DNA of 50,039 bases from Acidobacteriota bacterium (GCA_016870995.1 VFZU01000034.1:1-50039), one strand, 5' to 3'; positions 28,568-38,828 are shown, counted from the first letter of the stretch. The notes: a model not told the origin generated them from the letters alone. Made by a program: numbers and translations.

Positions 28568-31500
28568 TTAGAAGAAAAGGCGGACGCGCAGTTCGATCTG
28601 ACGAGGATCAAAAGTGCGCATGCCCCAGGTACCGAAGTTGTCGTTCAACACCATGCCGCGCTGGATGCCGGCTGCCGTTTGAGCGGCATTGGGGTTAACC
28701 GCATAGCCGCCCAGTCCCGCGTTCATGGCGGGCCAGAACTGGGTGTTGTTGAAGACATTGCTCGCCTCAGCGGAAAGCTGCATGTTCAGCTTGTCCGTGA
28801 TTTGCACATTCTTCTGCAGGCTCATATTCACGTTCCAGCGGCCGTTACCTCGGATGTCACCGTATCGGGCTGCGGAGTTGCCGAACCAGAAAATGTCCTG
28901 GCCGAAGTTACCATTGGCGAACTGCGCCGTCCGGCCCTGGAAGGCGTCGGAACTATAGCCAAGGAAGCAATAGCGGCAAACGGTAATCGCGCGGCCCGAG
29001 GGCAGTCGCACGGTACGATCAGCCGGGTTCGGGCTGTCATACCAGCGGCGGAGATTCGCGGGCACTACAACCGCCGCGCCAGAGACGCGGTCGCCGGCAC
29101 CGTTGATCGCCTCACCAGTCGTGAAGCCCTGCTGGGGCTGGCCAGACTGGGCGGTGAAGATACCACCCAGGTTCCAGCCGCCGAGGAAGCGGTTGGCCCA
29201 CTTGTTGCCGCCGAAGTCAAACTTGCCGTTCTTGCCGAAGGGCAGGTTGTAGACCCAGCTGGCGACCAGGCGATGCGGCACGTCATTCGGGGAAATGAAG
29301 TAGTTGTTCGAGAAGTTGCGACGGTCGATGTTGAAGGTCGCCAGACCCGCATTTTCGCCGTAGTTATTGTTCTGCGCTTCCGAGCCCCAGAACTCGATCG
29401 TGCGGCTCCACACGTAGTTCACGTTGAACTGCAGGCCGTTTGAGAAGTTCTTCGAAACCTGGGCGACAAGCGAGTTGTAGGTGTACCAGCCCGCCGGGCG
29501 GCCCATCAGATTATTCGGGAGCAGGGTGAAGGGGAACTGCGCGTTGATGGCCGGAATCGTGCGGCCGCCAAAGACGCCGTTAAAGGGTATCAACTGGTTA
29601 GGGTTGGTCTGGAACGGATTGGGCACCTGAGCGTTATCCGGACGGAAGCCGTTACCAGCGATGTACTGCTGGCGCCATGCGTTCAACTGCGAGTCAGGTA
29701 GGTCCTGAGCCTGATTGACGCCGAAGCGGCCGGTCTGCAGGTGGTAGCCGCGGGCTGCCATGTAGCCGAGCTGCACATTGTAGTCCTTGCCGACCTTGCG
29801 CTCGACGAAGAAGTTCCACTGCGCGATCTTGCCGTTGCGCATACCATCGACATCGAAGCGGGGTTCATTGCCGCCGAAGCCGTAGTAGCGCGGGTCCTGA
29901 TTGCCACCGATGATGGGGATCAGTCCGTTGGAAGCGTTGTACGGGGCCACGAGAGCGCCAGCGGGATTCGCGCCGTACTGGAAGACCGTGGGGTCCGTGG
30001 TGCGGGGCGCGAAGTTCTGGTTGCCGTAGTAGTAAGGGCCGCCAAAGTAACCAGTGTTCGACGGCACAAAGGTGATGCCGAAGCCGGAACGAATAACAGT
30101 CTTGTCGTTGAGCCGGTAAGCGACACCGACGCGAGGCTGCCAATTGTCCATCGGCGTGTTGTAAAGGTTCCGCGAACGGCCATTGACGCCGGGGAAGGCG
30201 AGCGCACCACGGGCACCGAAGACGGAATCGTTAAAGCTCATCGCGCTCATACGGTTGTAGCGCTCCGTCGGGCCAGGCTGGATGTCATAGCGCAGGCCGA
30301 GGTTCACCGTCAGACGGTTGTTCACGCGCCAGTCGCTCTGCTGGAAGAAACCCATGTACTTGGCCGAAAGAGCCATCAGCACAGCGTTTTCGCCAGCTTG
30401 GATGTCCCCCGCGCCGAGCAGGTAGCTCGCAAGGCCCGAACCCGTCAGTTCGCTCGAAACCTGGCTCTGGATCTGACCTTGGGGCCCGATGATTTGTCCA
30501 CCCGTGAAGTTCTGGTTCGAGCGGAGCCAGAAGGCACCGCGCGCGTCGGAGTAGTTGGAAAGGAAGTTGCGGTATTCTCCGCCCCACTTGTGCGTCCAGC
30601 GGCCCTTGATCCAGGTCGCGGAACCATTGAAGTTCAAGTTCGTCTGCCGCTCGATCTTGGCGAGGTAAGCAGTTTGATTCAGTGCACTGATGCGCGACCA
30701 GCCGCCACCGAAGCTGGTGATTTCCGGGATGGCACCATTGAGACCGATCGCACTGTCGAGCCCAGCCGGGATACCGTAGGCGCGGTAGTCGATGTCGGAG
30801 AAGGTCTGGGCGCGATTGTCAGCCGCGACGCGGGTCAGGCCGGCGCGGAAGTCGGCAATCACGTTCGGCGAGATCACCCAGGTATCGCCAACCATGGCGT
30901 AGTAGTTACGGTGGCCATTCACAGCGCCGATAAACCCGCCCTGTTGGACGAAGTTACGATTCCCCTCACCCCAGCCGTTGGGCGAGGTAATAGCACCAAT
31001 GTTCGAGCCGAAGGTGCCATAGATGGAGTGGCCCTTCACGCGATGGTCCAGGCGGCCATTGATCGAGTTGCGATCGAAGGGACGCACCATGCGGTTGTAG
31101 TAGTTGTTAACGCCAGTCGGGTCGTCAGGCGTACGGTTAGGCAGCGGGAACTGTCCAGCGACGTTACGCATCGCCGGGTTGACGCGGCTGGCGGGGATGA
31201 TCGAGTTGGGGAAGATCTCGCGCTGAAAGCCGCCAGTCACAGTCCGGACGTTGAAGGGGTCAAACACCTGCACCGGCACCAGGTTCGCGCCGACAAAGGT
31301 GCGCGTGTCAGAAAAGTTACCGACGCGCTCAAGCGCGGTGGGAACCGTACGGAAGTAGTCGAGAGCCTGATTGAACCGGAAGCCTTCGTAAGAAACGAAG
31401 AAGAACGTCTTGTTCTTACCGTTATAGACTTTCGGAATGATCACCGGGCCGCCGAAGGTGGCCGAGTAACCCTGCTGCTTGAAGGGCGGGCGCGACACGA

Positions 31501-32344
31501 ACGGCTGCAGCGCGTTGTTTTCAAAACGATTGGCATTCAACGCTTCGTTACGGAGGCGGAACTGGGCCGAGCCGTGGAACTGGTTGGTGCCGCTCTTGGT
31601 CGTAAAGAGAACGGTGCCCTGGGAGCGGCCATACTCGGCGCTCATGTTGTTGATCGTCGTGCGAACTTCCTGAATGCCTTCCGTGTTGGGAAGGATGGCG
31701 ACTTCGTTCCACGCGGAGGCCTGAATCGAAACACCGTCGAGCTGGATGTCGTTGCCGAACGCAGCGCCACCAGAGACCGAGAAGTTCGAAAGAGCGCGGC
31801 GGCCTTCAGTGCCGATACCGAAGCTCTGCGGTGACTGGCTTTCGCCCATCGAGCCGCGAGCGACCACGCCAGGCTGGAGAGTCGCGTAATTCAAAGGATT
31901 GTTATTGATATTGGGAATCGCCTTGATGATCCGTTCATCGACGCCATTGATGACGCGGGCCGATTCGGTTTGCAGCTCTACGCCCGAGGCTTCGACAACG
32001 ACGGACGATTCGACCATGCCGACTTCAAGAAGGATGTCGGCGCGCACGGTCTGGGCCGTGGCGAGGTTGATGCCGCGGGTCGTAGAGGCCTTGAAGCCCT
32101 GTTTCTTGACGATAACTTCGTAGGTGCCGAAAGGTAGGTAGGGTTGGGTAAACTCACCCGTATCGGATGTGGCAATCGGGTAAGACTGGTTGGTATTGAC
32201 ATCACGGACGATAATCTCCGCTTTCGGCACAGCGGCACCGGAGGAATCGGTGACTTTGCCCACAATCGTGCCGGAACGAATTTGTCCGAACACGCTTGTG
32301 GCCAGGAGAAGCAGAAATAGAATGTTTCGCATCGGGGAGAACAC
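28568..32344 (-). CDS. Oar-like TonB-dependent receptor, 1258 aa
   Basis: Signal peptide (MRNILFLLLLATSVFG), a CarboxypepD_reg beta-sandwich (IVGKVTDSSGAAVPKAEI, residues about 25-105), a plug-like segment (FSVSGGAAFGNDIQLDGVS; VLFTTKSGTNQFHG) and a long barrel ending in IELRVRLFF. The GTG start at 32344 sits 6 nt after AGGAG; an ATG four codons on is an alternative. Such receptors take up large oligosaccharides or peptides. Its codon use is unlike neighbouring minus-strand genes: it prefers C-ending and T-containing codons (CGT, GTC, ATC) rather than G-ending ones, suggesting high expression or a different origin. A palindromic operator overlaps its promoter. Confidence 0.88.
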   Translation of the reverse strand: MFSPMRNILFLLLLATSVFGQIRSGTIVGKVTDSSGAAVPKAEIIVRDVNTNQSYPIATSDTGEFTQPYLPFGTYEVIVKKQGFKASTTRGINLATAQTVRADILLEVGMVESSVVVEASGVELQTESARVINGVDERIIKAIPNINNNPLNYATLQPGVVARGSMGESQSPQSFGIGTEGRRALSNFSVSGGAAFGNDIQLDGVSIQASAWNEVAILPNTEGIQEVRTTINNMSAEYGRSQGTVLFTTKSGTNQFHGSAQFRLRNEALNANRFENNALQPFVSRPPFKQQGYSATFGGPVIIPKVYNGKNKTFFFVSYEGFRFNQALDYFRTVPTALERVGNFSDTRTFVGANLVPVQVFDPFNVRTVTGGFQREIFPNSIIPASRVNPAMRNVAGQFPLPNRTPDDPTGVNNYYNRMVRPFDRNSINGRLDHRVKGHSIYGTFGSNIGAITSPNGWGEGNRNFVQQGGFIGAVNGHRNYYAMVGDTWVISPNVIADFRAGLTRVAADNRAQTFSDIDYRAYGIPAGLDSAIGLNGAIPEITSFGGGWSRISALNQTAYLAKIERQTNLNFNGSATWIKGRWTHKWGGEYRNFLSNYSDARGAFWLRSNQNFTGGQIIGPQGQIQSQVSSELTGSGLASYLLGAGDIQAGENAVLMALSAKYMGFFQQSDWRVNNRLTVNLGLRYDIQPGPTERYNRMSAMSFNDSVFGARGALAFPGVNGRSRNLYNTPMDNWQPRVGVAYRLNDKTVIRSGFGITFVPSNTGYFGGPYYYGNQNFAPRTTDPTVFQYGANPAGALVAPYNASNGLIPIIGGNQDPRYYGFGGNEPRFDVDGMRNGKIAQWNFFVERKVGKDYNVQLGYMAARGYHLQTGRFGVNQAQDLPDSQLNAWRQQYIAGNGFRPDNAQVPNPFQTNPNQLIPFNGVFGGRTIPAINAQFPFTLLPNNLMGRPAGWYTYNSLVAQVSKNFSNGLQFNVNYVWSRTIEFWGSEAQNNNYGENAGLATFNIDRRNFSNNYFISPNDVPHRLVASWVYNLPFGKNGKFDFGGNKWANRFLGGWNLGGIFTAQSGQPQQGFTTGEAINGAGDRVSGAAVVVPANLRRWYDSPNPADRTVRLPSGRAITVCRYCFLGYSSDAFQGRTAQFANGNFGQDIFWFGNSAARYGDIRGNGRWNVNMSLQKNVQITDKLNMQLSAEASNVFNNTQFWPAMNAGLGGYAVNPNAAQTAAGIQRGMVLNDNFGTWGMRTFDPRQIELRVRLFF

Positions 32345-32391
32345 AAAAGACTCCTATTCATTAATTAAGTTATTTGCACAACTTCACACAA

Positions 32392-32425
32392 ATAATATTT
32401 AATCCTGCTTTACCTGTCAGGTAAA
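32392..32425 (-). promoter_or_regulatory. Promoter with palindromic operator for the 1258-aa receptor
   Basis: On the minus strand CTGACA (32420-32415) is separated by 17 bp from TATTAT (32397-32392), about 45 bp before the GTG start. The perfect 17-bp palindrome TTTACCTGTCAGGTAAA (32409-32425) covers the -35 element, so a dimeric regulator is expected there. The regulator is not identified; no regulator gene is adjacent. Confidence 0.6.
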
Positions 32426-32445
32426 TGAAACGATCCATTCATCGC

Positions 32446-34028
32446 TCACCCCCCCGATTGCATCCGCGCCAACCCCGTTGGCTTAGCCGCCTCTCGAACT
32501 CTCACAAATTCCTCATCAATCTTCTTCCACTGCTTCTCCATCCGCGCCACGACATCCCCATTTTTCCCAGCCAGATTCTTCTGCTCGCTGCGATCCTTCT
32601 TGAGGTCATACAGCTCCCAGGGCCCCTTCTCGCCGATCGCCACCAGCTTCTCCGACCCCACCCGCAGCGCGCGATTTTTGTTGTGATGAAAGTACAAAAA
32701 TTCTCGCTTCAAATCCACATCCCCGCCAAACACCGGCTTCAAGCTCTTCCCGGCAAAACGCGGCGCCTCCGCCGGCAGGCTCCCAGAGCTACCGCCCCCC
32801 GCCAGGTCCACCATCTCGGCACAATATCCACCAAATGACACGGCGTATGTCGCAGCTTGCCCTTCGCCGCAATCCCTGCCGGCCAATGCATAATCCACGG
32901 CGACGCAATCCCACCCTCATGCACCCACGACTTATGCAATCGAAACGGCGCATTCGCCGCACTCGACCACCCCGGCCCCAAACACAAATGCGATAACGCC
33001 GACCCCGGCCGCGCCTGCGGATCATGGCCCTCCCCGCGAATCATCTGCTCCGCGCTCGCCCCATTATCCGAAGCAAACAGAATCACCGTATTCTCATACT
33101 CCCCCATCGCCTTCAACTGCCCAATCACCCGGCCGATCTCCTGATCCATCCGGTCCACCATCGCCGCATGGATCGCCATCTTCGTCCTCTGAAACTCCTG
33201 CTGCGTCCGCGTCAAACTCTTCCACGGCACCGCCCGTGACACCTCACCCTCGCCCACCCTCTTCACCAACTCCTCCGTCTTCAAATTCCAATCCGGCCAC
33301 ACCCCTTCCTCAAGCGGTGCCAGATCACAGTTCACCAGCCCCATCCCCCTCATCCGCTCATGCCGCTTGGCCCGAGCCACATCCCACCCTTCCCCAAACC
33401 GGTCGTTGTACTTCGCAATGTCCTCTTCCAGCGCATGCAGCGGAAAGTGCGGCGAAGTAAACGGCAAATACAAGAAGAACGGTTCCTTCCCATGCCCCTT
33501 CAAAAACTCGATGCCATGCGTCGCAATCCCCGTCGTCGCATAAAACGGCTCCCCGCCCTTCACGGGCTTCTCATCCATCAAATTCCCCTTCTCCGTAAAG
33601 AAGCCAAACTGCGCCATCTGCGTATAGGAATGTTCAAACCCAGCCGCACTCACCGGCTTGAACTTCATGTGCCACTTCCCGGAGTGATAACTCCGGTACC
33701 CCAAATCCTTCAAGTGCTGCGGCGCGAATCGAACCCAATCCGGCGTCTTCCCCGGCGTCATCACATCGCTCGCCGTCTGCTGCGCATAATGTCCCGTCAG
33801 CAAGCAAGACCGCGAAGGCCCACACCGCGCCGTCGTATACCCTTGCGTAAATCGCAACCCACCCTTTGCCAACGCATCCAGATTCGGCGTATCGATATCG
33901 CCCCCACAACAGCCCGCATCGCTGTAGCCCATATCATCAGCCAGAATCACCACAAAATTCGGCTTCTTCTTCGCCACAGCCGGAGCCATCAGGCTCCCCA
34001 GAAAATGTCGTCGATTCATCGTTCTCAT
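32446..34028 (-). pseudogene. Arylsulfatase-family sulfatase with a frameshift
   Basis: The N terminus MNRRHFLGSLMAPAVA is a Tat-like signal. The alkaline-phosphatase-fold sulfatase follows: NFVVILADDMGYSDAG gives the metal Asp pair, and ARCGPSRSCLLTG carries the formylglycine Cys in a C-x-P-x-R motif. Near 32820-32830 one base appears missing: the first frame goes LVDIVP-RWWTW and stops at 32739, while the other frame continues naturally as MVDLAGGG and runs to 32446 with the usual sulfatase C terminus (ELYDLKKDRSEQKNLA). The intact enzyme would remove sulfate from sulfated polysaccharides or lipids in the periplasm. Pseudogene or indel error cannot be separated by eye. Confidence 0.85.
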
Positions 34029-34068
34029 ACTATGCCAACAATTCGCTGCCGTAAAATTAAAAGGCCGA

Positions 34069-36423
34069 ATGCAACGCCGCTCCCTATTGCTCGCCCTCCT
34101 CGCTCAATCCACCCCGCCCCGCCAGATCAGCGGCATTTACCCCCACCTCGCCATGTTCAACTCGCAAAACGAATGTGGCACCGGTGCCGTCGTCCCCTTC
34201 GCCGGCAAGCTCTGGGTCGTCACTTACTCACCCCACCAACCCCAAGGCTCCGACGACAAGCTCTACGAAATCGACTCGCAACTCAACCAAACCATCCGGC
34301 CAGAATCCATCGGCGGCACCCCCGCCAATCGCATGCTCCACGCTGAATCGAACCAGCTCTTCATCGGCCCCTACATCATCAACACAAACGGCCAAGTCCG
34401 CGCCATCCCCTACACCAAAGCCTTCGGCCGCCCCACTGGCAACGCCCGCCACCTTACCAACCCGGCCAACAAAATCTACCTCGCCACCATGGAAGAAGGC
34501 TTCTACGAGATCGACGTTCACTCCCTCGCCGTCACCCAGCTCTACGAAGATGCCAACGCTCCGCAACTCCGCAAAGAAACCAAAGACGTCAGCGGCCCGC
34601 TCCTCCCCGGCTACCACGGCAAAGGCTTCTACTCCGGCCAGGGTCGCACCGTCTATTCCAACAACGGTGAGATCGGCGGCGGCAACCTGCCGCCCGACAC
34701 TCCTGCCGGCTGTCTCGCCGAATGGGACGGCAAAAACTGGCACGTCGTCCGCCGCAACCAGTTCACCGAAGTCACCGGCCCCGGTGGCATCTCGGGCAAT
34801 CCCCATGCAGCAACGGACCCCATCTGGGCCGTCGGCTGGGATCACCGCTCGCTCATCCTGATGCTGCTCGACAAAGGCACCTGGCACTCCTACCGTCTCC
34901 CCAAAGCCACCCACACCTACGACGGCGCACACGGCTGGAACACCGAATGGCCCCGCATCCGCGACATCGGCGAGCGTGACCTCCTCATGACCATGCACGG
35001 CATGTTCTGGCACTTCCCCAAAACTTTCTCCGCCGCCAACTCCGCCGGCATCTCCCCCCGCTCCACCTACCTCCGCGTCATCGGCGACTTCACCTCCTGG
35101 CAAGGCCGCGTCGTCCTCGGCTGCGACGACACCGCAGTCAACGAGTTCTTCAACACCCGCCTCGTCAAAGGCAAAATCGCCGGCCCCGGCCAATCCCAAT
35201 CAAACCTCTGGTTCCTTCCTCCCGCCAGGCTCGACCAGCTCGGCACCCCTATCGGCCGCGGTGCCGTCTGGGTCAACGACAACATCGTTGCCAACCAACC
35301 CTCAGAGCCCTTCCTGTTCCATGGCTTCGATCACCGCATGCTCCACCTCACCCACCAATCCCCCACACCCCTCACCGTCGAACTCGAAATCGACAAATCC
35401 GGCAACAACCACTGGACTCCCCTGCGCTCCATCACCCTCCCTCCCAAGTCCACCACCCACACCCACTTCAAATCCTCCGAGCACGCCACCTGGATCCGCC
35501 TCAAGCCCAGCCAGGCCGCAACGAAAGCTACCGCCTACTTCCAGTACGCCAACAACGACCGTCGTCAGCCCGCCCCCGCGCGTCTCACCACTTCCACCCC
35601 CACCCTCATCTGGGCTCGCGGCGAAAAAAAAGGCACTCTGCTCGCCGCCACTCCCACCGCCCTCTACGAACTCGACGCCAATCTCAATCTGAAGCCTCTC
35701 CCCGACGCAGATCTCCTCAACTGGATGCAACAAAAACTGGCCCCACCCGTCGGCCTCACGCAGTCCGATAACGCTTCCGTCATCTACACCGATGAAGCCG
35801 GCAAGCGCTGGCGTCTCCCCAAGTCCACCACCATCGCCCAGCCCTCCCGCATCGCCCGCGAAGTCTCGACCGAGCGCGATCTCCTCCACCTCGACGGCAC
35901 ATTCTACGAACTCCCCTCCAACAACTGCGGCGGCATCGCCATGGTCCGCCCCGTTACCACTCACAAGCTACCCGTTCGCGACTTCTGCTCCTGGCGCGGC
36001 TTCACCGTCCTCGCCGGCCTCGAAAAACAAAAGCTTCTTGCTGGTGAGTTCATCACTTCCACCGACGGCAAGCTCCACCTCTGGCTCGGCGCCTCCGACG
36101 ACCTCTGGCAATTCGGCAAGCCCGCCGGCACCGGCGGCCCCTGCCTCAACTCCCCCATCAAGGGCGACACGCCCAGCGACCCCTACCTAATGACAGGCTT
36201 CGACAACAAGCTACTCACCCTGGCCCAAGCCACCCCCGCGCCTCTCAACATCGAAGTCCAAATCGACCTCACCGGCTTCGGCCTCTGGGTCCCCTACAAG
36301 ACCTTCGAAGTCCCGGCCCGCAAACCGATCTCCTCCAAATTCGAGACCGGTTTCCACGCCTACTGGTTCCGCGTCATCGCCGACCACGACGCCACCATCA
36401 CCGCCCAACTCACTTACAGCTAG
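34069..36423 (+). CDS. Secreted protein of unknown family with two internal modules
   Basis: A 784-residue protein that I do not recognise. A short hydrophobic N terminus with two Arg (MQRRSLLLALLAQS) suggests export. Residues 50-330 look like a propeller built of short strands (KLWVVTYSP, NQLFIGPYI, KIYLATMEEG). A module at about 339-495 (GDFTSWQGRVVLG to YFQYAN) recurs at about 637-784 (RDFCSWRGFTVLAG to LTYS). Each copy has SWxG, an N/S-P-I/x turn, PFLFHGFDHR or PYLMTGFDNK, then L-T-x-E-x-x-ID and a jelly-roll-like end. Placement between a sulfatase and a TonB receptor suggests a surface role in glycan binding; this is inference. Stop codons overlap the convergent gene at CTAG. Confidence 0.75.
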   Translation: MQRRSLLLALLAQSTPPRQISGIYPHLAMFNSQNECGTGAVVPFAGKLWVVTYSPHQPQGSDDKLYEIDSQLNQTIRPESIGGTPANRMLHAESNQLFIGPYIINTNGQVRAIPYTKAFGRPTGNARHLTNPANKIYLATMEEGFYEIDVHSLAVTQLYEDANAPQLRKETKDVSGPLLPGYHGKGFYSGQGRTVYSNNGEIGGGNLPPDTPAGCLAEWDGKNWHVVRRNQFTEVTGPGGISGNPHAATDPIWAVGWDHRSLILMLLDKGTWHSYRLPKATHTYDGAHGWNTEWPRIRDIGERDLLMTMHGMFWHFPKTFSAANSAGISPRSTYLRVIGDFTSWQGRVVLGCDDTAVNEFFNTRLVKGKIAGPGQSQSNLWFLPPARLDQLGTPIGRGAVWVNDNIVANQPSEPFLFHGFDHRMLHLTHQSPTPLTVELEIDKSGNNHWTPLRSITLPPKSTTHTHFKSSEHATWIRLKPSQAATKATAYFQYANNDRRQPAPARLTTSTPTLIWARGEKKGTLLAATPTALYELDANLNLKPLPDADLLNWMQQKLAPPVGLTQSDNASVIYTDEAGKRWRLPKSTTIAQPSRIAREVSTERDLLHLDGTFYELPSNNCGGIAMVRPVTTHKLPVRDFCSWRGFTVLAGLEKQKLLAGEFITSTDGKLHLWLGASDDLWQFGKPAGTGGPCLNSPIKGDTPSDPYLMTGFDNKLLTLAQATPAPLNIEVQIDLTGFGLWVPYKTFEVPARKPISSKFETGFHAYWFRVIADHDATITAQLTYS

Positions 36424-38771
36424 AACCGCCAATCCAAGCCAATATTCGGGAAAATCCCCAACTGCTCATTCACCAGTTGGTTATTCGTCCGGCGGTTCCA
36501 CCCGAACCCGGCCACATTCCGCCGGTTCGTGACATTCTGCGCTCCAAAAAACAGCAGCAGCGGCTTGCCCCAAACCTTCAAATTACGATCCACCCTCACA
36601 TCAAGGCGGAAGTAATCCGGTAGCCGCTGCGCATTCACCTGGTTCAAATCAAAAATCGGTCGCCGCTGCCGCGTACTCTCCGCCACGTTGAACGGCGTAA
36701 ACGGCCGCCCCATCAAATAAGCCGCCCGCACGCTGAACTCCCACTTCGGGTTCAACCGATACCCGCCCACCGCGTTAAAGATATACGGATACTCAAAGCT
36801 CGCCGGACGCCGAATCCCATCAAGTCCGCCCTGCCGCGCCTGCTGCCGCGCAAAGTTCGCCTGTCCAAACCACTTCTCGCTGAACCGCTTCTCGACAAAC
36901 ACTTCAAATCCACGAACTCGCCCACGCCCAGCGCTCGTCAACGGGAACAGAATACTCGACACATCAAACGTATCGCCCACGTTCGCCAAACTTAACGTCG
37001 GGAACTGGCTCGACACCGGATAATCCTTATAGTCTTTCTGATACACCTCTACGGTCATCCGCACCGTCGGGCTCAAAGTCGCGTTAAACCCACCAACGAA
37101 GTGATCCGCCCGCCACGGCACCAGCCCGCGGTTCTGCGGAAACACTGCCAGGAACTGAAAGAACGGCTGCTGATAGTAAGTCCCATAGCTACCCCGCAAA
37201 CTCATCCGGTCATTCAACCGGTAGCTCACGCCCGCCCTTGGGCTGAACCGCGTGCTGCCCAGATACTGATAGTTATCAAACCGCCCGCCCCATGTCACGT
37301 TCAACCGCTTGCCCACATTCCGCGTGTTTTGAAAGTAAGCCCCACTCTGATACGCATTAAACGAAGTCCGCACGTCGAACCGATTCACCCCCGGCACCAC
37401 CGAAAACGGCGTATCCTCGCCCAGCGGCGAAGCCGTCTGGTAACTCAACCGGAAGATCTTATAGCTCCCCCCTAACTGCACCTTATCGAGCCCAGCCACA
37501 TAAGCCGTCAAATCGTACTTAATCGTCGATTCCCCTTCGCTCGAATTCTCACTAAATACCGTCGGCGCCCCAGCAATCTGCTGCGCTGCACTCTGGCTCG
37601 CCGGCGGAATCCCCAGGCGAACTAAATCCTTCACCGTCGACCGGATCCGCGCCTCAGAATTCGTCACACCCAACAAACCCACGCCGCGCTCGCCAAACAA
37701 GCGCTGCCAGTTGAATCCCGTCGCCGCCCGCCAGCCGTTATACCGGATATCAAGGTTGTTAAGCTCCCCATTAGAGCTATCGTTCCCTTCCGCCGCGCCC
37801 AGTCGAATCCGATCGTTGCCGCTGAGATTCGCCACCCAAACCCGGTCCCGCGGGCTCAAATCATAAACGGCCTTCGCGTTATACGTGTAAGCCACCGGCA
37901 CGCCGCCAAACCCGATGTTATCCGTGAACAAATCGAGAAAGCTGCGCCGCGCACTCACAATCCAACTACCCTTGCCCTTATTGATCGGCCCCTCCAGAAT
38001 CGTGCCCGCCCCGGCAAACCCTAGCGTCGCCCGTCCGCGAAACTTCTCACGATCACCTTCACGCTGCGCAATCTGCAACACGCCGCTCGTGCGGTTGATA
38101 AACGGCGCCGGATACCCACCCGTCAAAAACGTCACATCCTGAATCAACGCCGCATCAAGCAAGCTCACCGTACCACCCGCCGATGCAAAGTTCGCAAACG
38201 CATTGATATTCGGGATCTCGATGTTATCGACGATGAACAAGTTCTCGAGCGGCGACCCGCCACGCACGATGATGTCGTTCCGGAAGTCATCGCTTCCGAT
38301 CGCAATGCCCGGCAGCGTCTGGATGTATCGCGACACATCCTGCAACGCCCCCGCGCTCTTGAAGATCTCCCGCTGCCCCACCAGATAACCCGAGTTCTTC
38401 ACTTCCTCCGGTGGCAGAAACACCGCATCACTCACCGTAATCGACTGTTCCACGCCGTCAATCTTCGGCAGCGTCACCACTAAACTCGATTCCACACCAG
38501 CCCGCGCCTCTACCTGCGTCGCCTTCAGCTGTACCTGGTTCGCCATCGTCACCACCAGCGTGTAGAGCCCCGACCTCACATCAACGATCCGAAACGTCCC
38601 GTCTTCCTTCGTCGTATCGCATCGGTTCACTTCCTGCGCACAAACCTTCAGCCCACTAGCCGCCGACAAATCCGCCTGCAGCACCCTTCCCGTAATCGTT
38701 GCAATGCCAGTAGTATCTTGCGCTGTAACAAGCGCAACCAAAATTAAGAACAGTGATAAAAACCGATTCAC
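36420..38771 (-). CDS. TonB-dependent receptor with carboxypeptidase-regulatory domain
   Basis: A 783-residue outer-membrane receptor. Signal peptide (MNRFLSLFLILVALVTAQ), a CarboxypepD_reg domain (TGRVLQADLSAASGLKV), a plug with DIIVRGGSPLENLFIVDNI, and a barrel ending IGLDWRF. The plug style matches receptors that import undefined organic ligands. The start is GTG at 38771. It is divergent from the TetR gene, and the 99-bp gap carries a palindrome overlapping its putative -35, so control by that TetR protein is likely. Its stop codon shares CTAG with the convergent gene at 36423. Confidence 0.9.
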   Translation of the reverse strand: MNRFLSLFLILVALVTAQDTTGIATITGRVLQADLSAASGLKVCAQEVNRCDTTKEDGTFRIVDVRSGLYTLVVTMANQVQLKATQVEARAGVESSLVVTLPKIDGVEQSITVSDAVFLPPEEVKNSGYLVGQREIFKSAGALQDVSRYIQTLPGIAIGSDDFRNDIIVRGGSPLENLFIVDNIEIPNINAFANFASAGGTVSLLDAALIQDVTFLTGGYPAPFINRTSGVLQIAQREGDREKFRGRATLGFAGAGTILEGPINKGKGSWIVSARRSFLDLFTDNIGFGGVPVAYTYNAKAVYDLSPRDRVWVANLSGNDRIRLGAAEGNDSSNGELNNLDIRYNGWRAATGFNWQRLFGERGVGLLGVTNSEARIRSTVKDLVRLGIPPASQSAAQQIAGAPTVFSENSSEGESTIKYDLTAYVAGLDKVQLGGSYKIFRLSYQTASPLGEDTPFSVVPGVNRFDVRTSFNAYQSGAYFQNTRNVGKRLNVTWGGRFDNYQYLGSTRFSPRAGVSYRLNDRMSLRGSYGTYYQQPFFQFLAVFPQNRGLVPWRADHFVGGFNATLSPTVRMTVEVYQKDYKDYPVSSQFPTLSLANVGDTFDVSSILFPLTSAGRGRVRGFEVFVEKRFSEKWFGQANFARQQARQGGLDGIRRPASFEYPYIFNAVGGYRLNPKWEFSVRAAYLMGRPFTPFNVAESTRQRRPIFDLNQVNAQRLPDYFRLDVRVDRNLKVWGKPLLLFFGAQNVTNRRNVAGFGWNRRTNNQLVNEQLGIFPNIGLDWRF

Positions 38772-38814
38772 AACCTACCAGAGACTCTCCTAAACCTCAG
38801 CGATGTAAATTTTC

Positions 38815-38828
38815 TGAACGCGTGTTCA
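38815..38828. promoter_or_regulatory. Candidate TetR operator between receptor and regulator
   Basis: TGAAC-gcgt-GTTCA is an inverted repeat in the divergent intergenic region. On the minus strand TTGAAC at its edge could be the -35 of the receptor gene, with TACATC as -10 at 16-bp spacing, so a bound dimer would block it. Confidence 0.5.

Noticed and set aside
29741-31834. A 697-codon open frame on the plus strand opposite the 1258-aa receptor
   Set aside because: The receptor frame on the minus strand has clear domains. The opposite frame has odd composition (rich in Val, Asp, His, Arg) and no motif; it is a shadow of biased codon use.
34228-35199. A 323-codon minus-strand open frame rich in Gly, Val and Asp
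   Set aside because: It mirrors C-ending codons of the 784-aa gene on the plus strand; no motif or start site supports it.
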